A stretch of DNA of 64,000 nt from Stieleria maiorica (GTDB lineage Bacteria; Planctomycetota; Planctomycetia; Pirellulales; Pirellulaceae). The translations under genes were made by a program, and so were the position numbers. Numbering within the stretch: the stretch's first letter is position 1; each line of letters begins with the position of its first letter. The stretch covers positions 3,904,402 through 3,968,401 of the forward strand of contig NZ_CP036264.1 in NCBI RefSeq assembly GCF_008035925.1, in the 5' to 3' direction. The notes beneath the pieces are model-generated. The model had not been told where the DNA came from. It saw only the letters and a program-made list of their open reading frames with translations, and ran no database searches. Positions 17,012-24,764 of the stretch are shown piece by piece.

Positions 17012-17633
17012 CATTCCTCCCCAGCTCGCAACTCCAGTAGCGGAACTCGCCAAGAGTTTCGGCCGGCGCGCCGCACGACGCGCCGAAAGCCTTGGCGGCT
17101 TCCGCTACGGCGCGATTGCCAGGCGCCGTCGCGGCGTCAGCATGCTGGAACTGGTCATCGCCGGCAGCATGTTGGCCGGAGTGATGACCGGGTTGTCGCT
17201 CGTGTTGCGGACCGCGCGACAGTCTTGGGAAACGATCGATACCGAATACGCGGTGTTGCAGCAGATGCACGCCACCGCCAGACATTTTGTTCGCACGGCT
17301 CGTGAAGCCAACGGCGTCGCCACGATTTCCAGTGACGGAAATGCGATCACGTTGACGATGCCAGACGATCAATCTGCAACGTGGCAATGGTATCCCAACC
17401 GATCCGGCCAGCGAGGTGTGGTGACCTACCATGACTCGTCGCTTCCGTCGCAGTCACAGCTTGCCCACGACATTGACGCCTTGAACTTCTCCGGCTTTGC
17501 GGCAGATGGGGTCACGCCGACGAACGACCCGGATCAGACCCACGTGATTGAAGTCAAAGCAACCGTGACGCTGCCGCGATCGGCCGTGCCCCAACGGACC
17601 ACCCAGTCCAAGGTCTGGATCCGGTCATGGTGA
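17001..17633 (+). CDS. Minor prepilin, GspJ/PilW-like, with a REP element inside its leader
   Basis: 210 residues. The class III signal is RRRRG followed by VSMLELVIAGSMLAGVMTGLS (Gly45 at -1, Glu50 at +5), so the leader is 45 residues, much longer than the 9-14 residues of its neighbours. Codons 13-36 are made of a REP-like inverted repeat (17037-17108), read as VAELAKSFGRRAARRAESLG and following residues. No ATG, GTG or TTG lies in frame between 17004 and the signal, so the repeat must be translated and is then presumably removed by the prepilin peptidase. The body (YAVLQQMHATARHFVRTAREANGV) fits GspJ-like minor pseudopilins. The start overlaps the previous gene by 11 bases. Confidence 0.85.
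   Translation: MGRSIPPQLATPVAELAKSFGRRAARRAESLGGFRYGAIARRRRGVSMLELVIAGSMLAGVMTGLSLVLRTARQSWETIDTEYAVLQQMHATARHFVRTAREANGVATISSDGNAITLTMPDDQSATWQWYPNRSGQRGVVTYHDSSLPSQSQLAHDIDALNFSGFAADGVTPTNDPDQTHVIEVKATVTLPRSAVPQRTTQSKVWIRSW
17037..17108. repeat. REP-like inverted pair inside the GspJ-like gene
   Basis: Two 27-nt arms, 17037-17063 and 17082-17108 (reverse complement), share GTAGCGGAA, CGCCAAG and TTTCGGC and differ at only four positions. The differences are paired: the left arm folds AACTC/GAGTT and the right arm AAGCC/GGCTT around the same GCCAA loop, so the stems are kept by compensatory change. This is the hallmark of REP/BIME elements selected as hairpins. The 18-nt spacer is GC-rich. 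Confidence 0.85.
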
Positions 17634-17639
17634 ATCGAT

Positions 17640-17644
17640 GGAGG
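17640..17644 (+). promoter_or_regulatory. Shine-Dalgarno that decides the start of the PilX/GspK-like gene
   Basis: GGAGG lies 8 bases before ATG 17653, whereas the upstream in-frame ATG at 17638 overlaps it and has no such site. Start 17653 is therefore chosen. Confidence 0.75.
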
Positions 17645-17652
17645 TGCAAACG

Positions 17653-18057
17653 ATGACTGTAATCCGTTTTCCGATGCGTTTACCGTCTCGGCAGCGTCGA
17701 TCGTCTCGACGCGGGGCGGCGCTGTTGCTGGCGATCTTTGTCATGACGCTGGTCAGCACCTTGGCCGTGGCGACACTTGATGCGGAGATGATGCGTTACA
17801 TGGCACTTCGAAACACCCGCGAGTGGGACGAAGCACGTTACTTGGCCGAAGCAGGGTTGAACGATGCCTTCGCGCACTTGGAAGACGACATCTCCTGGCG
17901 CGACGGAATCCCTGCCACCGAGTACCCCCAAGGCAGCGGCTGGACGTATCGCGTCAGTGTCGCCGATGGAAGCGACGCAACGGTGGAACTGACTTCCACC
18001 GGCACGGTCGGAAATTTTACCAGAACTCTTCACGTGACCGTCAAACAGGGAGGTTGA
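17653..18057 (+). CDS. PilX/GspK-like minor pilus protein
   Basis: 134 residues. A basic N-terminus (RLPSRQRRSSRRG) precedes AALLLAIFVMTLVSTLAVATL, a single hydrophobic helix. Instead of the Glu+5 of ordinary prepilins the sequence reads G then AALLLA, as in GspK/PilX proteins, which cap the pseudopilus and lack Glu+5. MALRNTREWDEARYLAEAGLNDAFAHLEDD is the PilX-type helix with the A-x-x-L-A-E-A-G motif. It is much shorter than GspK (~320 residues) and so nearer to PilX. It sits between the GspJ-like gene and the PilMN fusion. Confidence 0.82.
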   Translation: MTVIRFPMRLPSRQRRSSRRGAALLLAIFVMTLVSTLAVATLDAEMMRYMALRNTREWDEARYLAEAGLNDAFAHLEDDISWRDGIPATEYPQGSGWTYRVSVADGSDATVELTSTGTVGNFTRTLHVTVKQGG

Positions 18058-18067
18058 AGACGCAGCA

Positions 18068-19690
18068 ATGGCAGGCGAAATGCAAAGTGATTTGATCAAG
18101 GCGATTGATCGCCAGCCGGCAACCGTGGAACGTCGCCAGGCTCCGCGGCGACGCGTGCGTCGCGATCGTCGAAAGGGCGTCAGCCGAACCGTCGGGATGC
18201 ACGTCTCGCCCTCAGGAATCGCGATCGCGGTCGTCGAACAAAGCGGCGACCAATCGAACCTGATCGTCCAGCAAATCCGCTTTCCCGATGACAGCGGACC
18301 GCGACATGGCGACTGGAGCGACAACACACTGGCCGACGCGCTCAACGAACTGGCCTCCCGCTACAACCTGGGTGGGCAAGCCGTGACCGTCGGTCTGGGC
18401 GGGAACCCCTGCGTGACGCGTGTCGTCGCCGGCGACAACGAAGAGGTCGACCACGAAATCCGCGAGCTGACCCACCGCACCCAACGCTACATCGGCATGG
18501 GGCTGGGCAACAAAGTCAGCTGCCAAACCACCAACCGGATCGATGCGAAACGCAAACGCGTGTGCGTCACGATCGCGATCCGTCAAATGGTCGACGCGAT
18601 CGCTGCGGCGATTCAGTCGGCCGGCATGCGACTGGCGCACTTGGAACACAGCATGCTGGTGCTGTGCCGGATTCTGCACGCGTACGAAAAAGACAGTCAA
18701 GAACCGGTTCTGTTCATGGTGGAAGAACTCGGACGTGTCGACCTGGGAATCTCCTACCAAGGTCGATTGCTACTGGACTATCGTCCGGCAATCCCCGAGG
18801 CTTCTGCGACGCATGGCTCCATCGTCCAGCGGCACCTGAAATGCCTGCGGCGTTACATTCACGCCCAACTTCCCAACGCGTCGGCCGACTTGTCGACTCT
18901 GTTCGTGACCCAGAAACCGTCTGATCACAAGTCGCACGGGCAAGGTCTGGACGAATCGTCCGTCCTGCGTCGGCAGCGGTTTCCCATGCACCAGCTTTGC
19001 GAAGGTTTGCAGGTTCACGGAGAGCTGACCGAAGACTCGGGCATGATCGCGGCGATCGGATTGGCGCGTCTGAACAACGACGCACGGTTTGCCGAGGAGA
19101 CCAATGATTTGGTGTCCACGCTTCGCACCGGACGTCGCGTCCAGTGGATTCCGCTGCTTCGCTACACCTGGCCCTTCACCTTGGCCGCATCGATTGCCCT
19201 GGCACTTTTTCTGACGGGACAACATGCCAGCCGCCAAGCGGAACGCACCGAGGCAAAAATTGAAACGCTGACCGAGCAAAACGCGCAAGGGAATCGGATT
19301 CGGTTGATGTTGCAACGCCGGATGCAACGAACCGAGCAGATCGACGCACTGGCCGCGGGACTTCCCCGACGTGATTGGACCGATGTGTTGATGACCGCCG
19401 GGCAATGCCTGCCCGACGGCGCGTGGCTGGAATCCGTGCGGATCGAAAACGATTCCACCGTTAGGATCGCCGGTGCAAGCCACTCTGGCGAATCCGTCTA
19501 TGCCTACATCGATCGGCTCAAACGGACCGGAATGTTTTCGCAAGTCGCGTTGGAATCGACCAGCGCGACCCGCAACAGTGTCGGTCCCCAATACCGGTTC
19601 CATGTTTCGGCGATGGTTGAAAACCAAACTCCGTCGGCGGATTCCAAACGAGTCGCGGCGTGCCCCCGCGGAGGATTTGATCGTGGATAA
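18068..19690 (+). CDS. PilM-PilN fusion, type IV pilus inner-membrane assembly protein
   Basis: 540 residues. After a basic 35-residue start, residues ~40-330 form an actin-like PilM domain (VGMHVSPSGIAIAVVEQ, AVTVGLGGNPCVTRVVAG, VLFMVEELGRVDLGISYQGRLLLDYRP). A hydrophobic helix at about 365-385 (WPFTLAASIALALFLTGQHA) is followed by a coiled coil (RQAERTEAKIETLTEQNAQ) and a PilN-type periplasmic domain (LPDGAWLESVRIENDSTVRIAG, VYAYIDRLKRTGMFSQV). PilM and PilN are normally separate proteins that bind each other through the PilN N-terminus, so a fusion keeps that contact. The last ~20 residues overlap the PilO gene start by 8 bases. Confidence 0.9.
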   Translation: MAGEMQSDLIKAIDRQPATVERRQAPRRRVRRDRRKGVSRTVGMHVSPSGIAIAVVEQSGDQSNLIVQQIRFPDDSGPRHGDWSDNTLADALNELASRYNLGGQAVTVGLGGNPCVTRVVAGDNEEVDHEIRELTHRTQRYIGMGLGNKVSCQTTNRIDAKRKRVCVTIAIRQMVDAIAAAIQSAGMRLAHLEHSMLVLCRILHAYEKDSQEPVLFMVEELGRVDLGISYQGRLLLDYRPAIPEASATHGSIVQRHLKCLRRYIHAQLPNASADLSTLFVTQKPSDHKSHGQGLDESSVLRRQRFPMHQLCEGLQVHGELTEDSGMIAAIGLARLNNDARFAEETNDLVSTLRTGRRVQWIPLLRYTWPFTLAASIALALFLTGQHASRQAERTEAKIETLTEQNAQGNRIRLMLQRRMQRTEQIDALAAGLPRRDWTDVLMTAGQCLPDGAWLESVRIENDSTVRIAGASHSGESVYAYIDRLKRTGMFSQVALESTSATRNSVGPQYRFHVSAMVENQTPSADSKRVAACPRGGFDRG

Positions 19691-20294
19691 TCAGCTCTTC
19701 CAAACGTTTCTCGAACATCCCCGTCGCGGCACGATCGTGTGGGGCTCCACCGTCGTCTTTGCATTGCTGTTCATCGTGCCTGCATGGGATCACTACAGCG
19801 GGGCACGGAGCGAGGTCGCGGAGTACAAGACGGAACTTCGCGAGATCTCCTATTCGCTGTCCAATCTGGATCTGCTGCGGTCCAAGTTGAAAGAAATCGA
19901 ATCGCAGCCACATGCCAGCAACGACATGATCGATGCTGATGCCGCAGCCCAGATCCGTGAAACGGTCACCAAGCTTGCCCAGCGGATCGGGTGCCGCGTC
20001 CGCCGGTTGACGATGAGTCATCCGGTGGTTCGGCCTTGGCATGTCAACGACCACCCCTTCGACGAAAATCGGGCGCGGAACGCCGAGGAAACGAATTTCA
20101 GGCTGGAAACCCGCACGTTGACCTTGTCGGTCGGCGGAAGTTTTGCAGAACTCACAAAACTCACAATCGCGCTAACCCGACTGCACCGGTTTGCCGTACC
20201 GTCAAACATGAACTTGCAGCGGGAGGGCAATGACGGACATTTGATCTTGGACGTCGAGATTTCGTTGTTCAACCTTGCCGAGACGTACGATTGA
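19683..20294 (+). CDS. PilO-like alignment-complex protein
   Basis: 203 residues from a GTG that overlaps the PilMN stop region by 8 bases. A short cytoplasmic start is followed by GTIVWGSTVVFALLFIVPAW, one membrane helix. A coiled coil (YKTELREISYSLSNLDLLRSK) and a ferredoxin-like periplasmic part (LTLSVGGSFAELTKLTIALTR, NLQREGNDGHLILDVEISLF) follow, the PilO layout. It pairs with PilN and links the inner-membrane platform to the secretin. Little individual sequence signature is present, so the call leans on order and topology. Confidence 0.8.
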   Translation: MDNQLFQTFLEHPRRGTIVWGSTVVFALLFIVPAWDHYSGARSEVAEYKTELREISYSLSNLDLLRSKLKEIESQPHASNDMIDADAAAQIRETVTKLAQRIGCRVRRLTMSHPVVRPWHVNDHPFDENRARNAEETNFRLETRTLTLSVGGSFAELTKLTIALTRLHRFAVPSNMNLQREGNDGHLILDVEISLFNLAETYD

Positions 20295-20359
20295 GCAGGT
20301 GGGCACGGATGCTCACGCGCGCCGACCGGCAGATTGGTCACGACCCGGCGGCTCTTATC

Positions 20360-20365
20360 AAGGAG
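20360..20365 (+). promoter_or_regulatory. Strong Shine-Dalgarno selecting a TTG start for the secretin
   Basis: AAGGAG ends 7 bases before TTG 20373, which is in frame with the secretin. The upstream in-frame ATG (20334) lies before this site and gives a 13-residue extension without features. In a genome where such sites are rare this one decides the start. Confidence 0.8.
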
Positions 20366-20372
20366 AGGTATC

Positions 20373-22268
20373 TTGGATTCCGACCAGAATCGCGGTCCAA
20401 CCCAACGACGGCGGATCAAATCAGCGCGCCGGCGGTCGGTCCACGCGATGGTTGCAACCTGCGTGATGGTGGCCGCGTGCCTGCTGCAGGGCGGGGTATC
20501 CGAGGCACAGACCAGTTTGTCGGTCAAAAACGACGTCTCCGCAGAGATCCGGCAAAAACTGTCCAATCGTTACAGTTTGGATTTGCGTGACGCGACGTTG
20601 TTGGAAGCTCTGTTCGCTATTCGCGACGTCAGCGGATTGAATATCGTCGTCGGCAACGAAGTGACCGGCACCGTCAACGCGTCCTTTGCCGACACGGCCG
20701 TCTACGACATCCTGGATTCTCTGCTGATCACGCGAGGCTATGGCTATCGCATCGTGGGCAACAGTCTGGCGATCGTGCCGCTGGCAAGCCTGGGCGATCA
20801 ATTGCCGCTGTTTCAAACAAAAGTCATCGGGCTGGTGCTCTGCAAACCCGGTGACGTGCTGACGTCGATCGAATCGATGCTTTCACCGGAAGGTCGGGCC
20901 CACGGGGTCGAATCGAGTAACTCGATCGTCGTGATCGACTATGCCGACCGCATTGATACCGTTCGGCGACACCTCGAAACCCTGGAAACCGCAGCGGCTC
21001 GCTTTCGTCAGGAACAAGCGTCGGCCGACGCCCGCATGCATTCCGGCCGCAGCAACGCAAACGCCCCCGAGGGCGACATGGTGCGTGTGTTCCAAACGCA
21101 GTACGTGTCTCCCGAGATCCTGACCGAAGCGATCAAACCGCTGTTAAGTCAAACCGGGCAGGCAACCCCCGTGGTCCAGGAAAACAAAATGGTGGTCGCC
21201 GACAGCGCCGACAAGATTCAACGCATCGCGATGGCGCTGGCGGAATTGGACCAGCCCCGTCGGCAGGTGCGAATCTGGGCATTGATCTATGACTGCAGCA
21301 CGGATGACCTGGAACGACTGGGCGTCAATTGGGGCGGCGGTCTCAACAGCAGGTCGATTGCCGCAGCGACCGGCGAGGCGGCACAATCGATCGTCGTTCG
21401 CAGCGTGACCGCACCGGTCGAAAGCGGGACCAACGGCGTCGTCACCCTGACCAGTTTGAATCGCCACATGAACATCGATTCGATCATCCAAGCGCTCGAT
21501 ACGGCCGACGATTCGCGTCTGTTGGCAGACCCGAACGTCGTCGTGATGAATCATGAACAAGCCGTCGTCGAAATCGTCACCGAAGTCCCCTATCAACAGC
21601 TGACGCAGGGGCTGGAGGGCGGCACGATCGGCACAACCGAGTTCCGCGAGGCCGGTGTGACGTTGAACGTCGTTCCACACATCGCCGACGACGGTACGAT
21701 CGCGATGGTCGTCAACCCACGTTTCAGCCTGCTGACCGGGTTCAGCGAACCGGACAATGCGCCGATCATCGATCGCCGCGAAACGACGACGACGGTTCGG
21801 GTGCAGAACAATCAAACCATTGTTCTCGGCGGCCTGCGGCAACGCACGCGAATCGCCGAGCGGAGTGCGATCCCGGGACTCGGCAACATCCCCTATCTCG
21901 GAAAACTGTTTCGACACCGTTCGGCCGCAACGCGTGAAAGCGAATTGCTGGTTTTCATCACACCACAAATCGTCGTGGATCCCTGTATCGGAACCGCACG
22001 GGAACACTGCGCCAATCAATTCCTGCAGCAACAAATCAACCAGACGCCGACCGATCCGCTGCCCTTTGGCATCGAAGTCCTGAGGGCCGAACAAGATGCC
22101 CAGGCACACAAGATTGACTGTTTCGGCCACCCCAAACCGACCCACGTCCAGGTCCATCCACCACGTGCTTCGTTGAACGATTGCGAGCGTTGTCAAATCC
22201 CCTTGAACGGGACGTTCGAACCGGAATCGGAATTGATCGACATCGGCCTGTCGGATCGGGAACTGTAG
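20373..22268 (+). CDS. PilQ/GspD-family secretin
   Basis: Outer-membrane channel through which the pilus or secreted substrate passes; 631 residues from the TTG. The basic n-region and SVHAMVATCVMVAACLLQGG form a signal peptide ending before QTSLSV. An STN/N0-like domain (VSGLNIVVGNEVTGTVNASF) is followed by N-domains (VIGLVLCKPGDVLTSIESML, MVRVFQTQYVSPEILTEAIK). The secretin core includes LLADPNVVVMNHEQAVVEI, VTLNVVPHIADDGTIAMVV and TTVRVQNNQTIVLGGL, and ends with IPGLGNIPYLGKLFRHRSA and ESELLVFITPQIV. About 110 residues follow the core and include two CxxC-like spots (DCFGHP, CERC). Last gene of the pilus operon. Confidence 0.94.
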   Translation: MDSDQNRGPTQRRRIKSARRRSVHAMVATCVMVAACLLQGGVSEAQTSLSVKNDVSAEIRQKLSNRYSLDLRDATLLEALFAIRDVSGLNIVVGNEVTGTVNASFADTAVYDILDSLLITRGYGYRIVGNSLAIVPLASLGDQLPLFQTKVIGLVLCKPGDVLTSIESMLSPEGRAHGVESSNSIVVIDYADRIDTVRRHLETLETAAARFRQEQASADARMHSGRSNANAPEGDMVRVFQTQYVSPEILTEAIKPLLSQTGQATPVVQENKMVVADSADKIQRIAMALAELDQPRRQVRIWALIYDCSTDDLERLGVNWGGGLNSRSIAAATGEAAQSIVVRSVTAPVESGTNGVVTLTSLNRHMNIDSIIQALDTADDSRLLADPNVVVMNHEQAVVEIVTEVPYQQLTQGLEGGTIGTTEFREAGVTLNVVPHIADDGTIAMVVNPRFSLLTGFSEPDNAPIIDRRETTTTVRVQNNQTIVLGGLRQRTRIAERSAIPGLGNIPYLGKLFRHRSAATRESELLVFITPQIVVDPCIGTAREHCANQFLQQQINQTPTDPLPFGIEVLRAEQDAQAHKIDCFGHPKPTHVQVHPPRASLNDCERCQIPLNGTFEPESELIDIGLSDREL

Positions 22269-22319
22269 CGAGGAGCGTCGGTATCAAGTTGAAACGAATC
22301 CCTGCCTGGAAGGGAGGGC

Positions 22320-22709
22320 GTCTACACAAGTTTCAATGGCTCCCTATTCCCCCGGCTTTGTGGGGGAGAAGGGCTGGGGAAAATCAATGGAACTTGGAAC
22401 GTTGGGTTGGTTCGGGGACGTTCAGCGATTCTGCTGGATCCCTCGATTGCAAATTGTTCATTGCAAAATTCAAATTTGCCGGGAATCGTCGCTCAAATCA
22501 TTTCGCAATTTGCACTGTTCATTTAGCAATTTTCAATCGTTGCCGGTTCACCAGTTTTCGACGCCACGCACTGTTCATCAGGCCACCCCCAACCCCTCTC
22601 CCCAAAACAAATCGCGGTCATCTTCACTGGGCGATCAAAGTTTTTTTTACGCGATCTGTTTTAGGGGGAGGGGAGCCATGTCCTCGATTGCGAGCCGACT
22701 TGTGTAGAC
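22320..22709. repeat. 390-bp nested inverted-repeat element after the secretin gene
   Basis: Three nested pairs of inverted sequence were found. Outer, perfect 12 bp: 22320-22331 with 22698-22709. Middle, perfect 9 bp: 22336-22344 with 22671-22679. Inner, 15 of 17: 22363-22379 with 22587-22603. The centre holds AT-rich words built on TTGCAAATT and AATTTGC. A T8 run lies at 22641-22648. No protein is encoded. It could be a small non-autonomous mobile element or a large structured RNA. The rest of the 22269-22807 gap is featureless. Confidence 0.65.
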
Positions 22710-22807
22710 AACAATGCCCTGAAAAGGGGAGGTCGAACGGTGAATCCATACTCTCTTGAGAAAGCGTGCGTCACTGTCCCCCCAATGCCGCGCGGTTACG
22801 AAAGAAC

Positions 22808-24553
22808 TCAAACGCGAAGCTCGTCAAGGTTTTCGGCGACTTCATGCGCCGGCACCTCGGGATCCAGCCCGCGGCCGTTGGCGGTCAATTTCGCGATGCG
22901 TTTGGCAAAGTAATACATGCGTTTGAGATACTCCATGATCTCGGATTCCAGCCGATACATGGCCAAGCGATTCGGGGCATCGGCCGCCAACCGGCCGGAC
23001 AGGTGGACTTCCGCCTTGTCCGCGAGCGCGTTGATCGTCGATTTCGCTTCCAAGACGTTGCGTGCTAATTCGACATCGCCCGAGACGATGGATTCGATCG
23101 CGCACTCGGTCGCTCGAATCACCTCGGTGTTCAATGCCTCCAGCACGGCTTCGGTTTCCTTGCTGATCACCAGTCGATTGGCGATGCGGTCCCGCCCGGC
23201 GTCGACCAGATTGGATTCGATCATGTCGCCGATGCTTTCCAAATAGTTTGCCACCGACAAGCACTCGTGTAACTGCTGGGACTGATGATCCGACAGGTTT
23301 TCTTGCGACAGGCGGCCCAAATACGTCACGATCGCGCCGTGCAACGCATCGACGTGGTTATCAAGCTCGTGCAGTGAGCTGACCTGTTGTCGGGATCCAT
23401 GGATGATCGTGTGCAAGGCACCGCGCATCATGTCGAGCGCCGCCGCACCCAAATGCCCCAATTCCAACCGGACGACGTCCATGGCCAGGGCGGGGGTTTG
23501 CAATAAGATCGGATCGAGGTACTTGGGAGTATCAGGCTCGTCTATGGATGCGGGTTTTTCGGGAACCAGTCGCGTGACCAGCCAGACCAGTGGTGTCGTG
23601 AACCAAATCAGCAAGATCGTGTTGGCAACGTTGAACATTGTATGGGCGTTGGCGATCTGCCGTGGCGTTTCCGCCGCGACACGAGCCAAACCACTCAATT
23701 CCGGGCTTCGGGGCGAGACCCACTCCACCACCGCGGACAGCTGGGGGATGAAGGCGAACCAGATCGCCACGCCCGCGAGGTTGAACACGACATGGACCAA
23801 CGCGGCGCGGACCGCTTCACGAGGCTTTCCGATCGACGCGAGTCCTGCCGTGATGCACGTGCCAATGTTGGCACCAAAAATCAATGCGATCCCTGCATCG
23901 AGCGAAATGAAACCTTGACCGGCCAGCGTGATCACCAAACCGGTTGTCGCCGATGAACTTTGCACCAGCGCCGTGAACAGGGCCGCTACCAGAATTCCCC
24001 AGAACGGACGATCCATTTGATGCATCATCTGGACAAAGGGAGGGTACGAACGCAACGGCTCAGTTCCCTCACTCATCAGCTGCATGCCGAAGAAGATCAA
24101 CCCCAATCCCATGATCAGGTGGCCGTAATGGCGGACCGTTTCACGCCTGGATCCGAACAGCATGAAGAAGCCGACGGACACCAGCAACAACGAATAGTGC
24201 GTGACCTTGAACGCGATCAGTTGGGCCGTGATCGTGGTTCCGATGTTGGCGCCCATGATGACACCGATCGATTGCGTCAACGTCATCAGCCCGGCCGAAA
24301 TGAATCCGACTACCAGCACGGTGGTGACCGAAGAGGACTGGACGACCGCGGTGACGATCGCTCCGGCAACCGCACCGGTGAATCGGTTGGTCGTCAGCGT
24401 CGCCAGCACTTTTTTCAGTCCGTCGCCGGCGATCATCTTCAACGACTCGGACATCTGCTCCAGGCCGAACAGGAACAGGGCCAAACCGCCGACCAATCCG
24501 GTCAGCAAGGGCCAAAACTGCAATGCGTCCGATGGAAGTTCAGCCAGCAACAC
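22808..24553 (-). CDS. Na/Pi cotransporter family protein with PhoU-like tail
   Basis: 581 residues. The membrane half (residues ~12-340) carries the duplicated Na_Pi_cotrans motif: AVVQSSSVTTVLVVGFISAG with GVIMGANIGTTITAQLIAFK in the first repeat, and ALVQSSSATTGLVITLAGQG with ALIFGANIGTCITAGLASIG in the second. The C-terminal ~200 residues are helical and PhoU-like (NYLESIGDMIESNLVDAGRD, YFAKRIAKLTANGR). Family members (NptA/YjbB type) move phosphate with Na+. It is divergent from a second, longer paralogue, so a shared control region lies at 24554-24764. Confidence 0.92.
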   Translation of the reverse strand: MLLAELPSDALQFWPLLTGLVGGLALFLFGLEQMSESLKMIAGDGLKKVLATLTTNRFTGAVAGAIVTAVVQSSSVTTVLVVGFISAGLMTLTQSIGVIMGANIGTTITAQLIAFKVTHYSLLLVSVGFFMLFGSRRETVRHYGHLIMGLGLIFFGMQLMSEGTEPLRSYPPFVQMMHQMDRPFWGILVAALFTALVQSSSATTGLVITLAGQGFISLDAGIALIFGANIGTCITAGLASIGKPREAVRAALVHVVFNLAGVAIWFAFIPQLSAVVEWVSPRSPELSGLARVAAETPRQIANAHTMFNVANTILLIWFTTPLVWLVTRLVPEKPASIDEPDTPKYLDPILLQTPALAMDVVRLELGHLGAAALDMMRGALHTIIHGSRQQVSSLHELDNHVDALHGAIVTYLGRLSQENLSDHQSQQLHECLSVANYLESIGDMIESNLVDAGRDRIANRLVISKETEAVLEALNTEVIRATECAIESIVSGDVELARNVLEAKSTINALADKAEVHLSGRLAADAPNRLAMYRLESEIMEYLKRMYYFAKRIAKLTANGRGLDPEVPAHEVAENLDELRV

Positions 24554-24643
24554 GACGGTCCGATAAGAGGGTAAGATTCGCAGAAACTTCTCCAGAGATT
24601 AACACACTATTCGCCCCCGCTTGGTCTATCGGTCTGTTCGTTT

Positions 24644-24703
24644 CCACTGCCCGGTCCACTGCCCGGTCCACAACCCGGTCCACAACCCGATCCACTGCCC
24701 GGT
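24644..24703 (+). repeat. Five tandem 12-bp units in the divergent control region
   Basis: Five consecutive 12-bp units of the form CCACTGCCCGGT (variants have CAACCC or end in GAT) lie between the two divergent Na/Pi transporter genes. They are read through by open frames on both strands but sit before the chosen starts. They could be simple slippage repeats or binding sites. Confidence 0.8.
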
Positions 24704-24764
24704 TGTCGTGCGGGCGAATACGCACAGGCAAGTTCGTGATTGCCTTGCCGAATTGAAACGCCCG

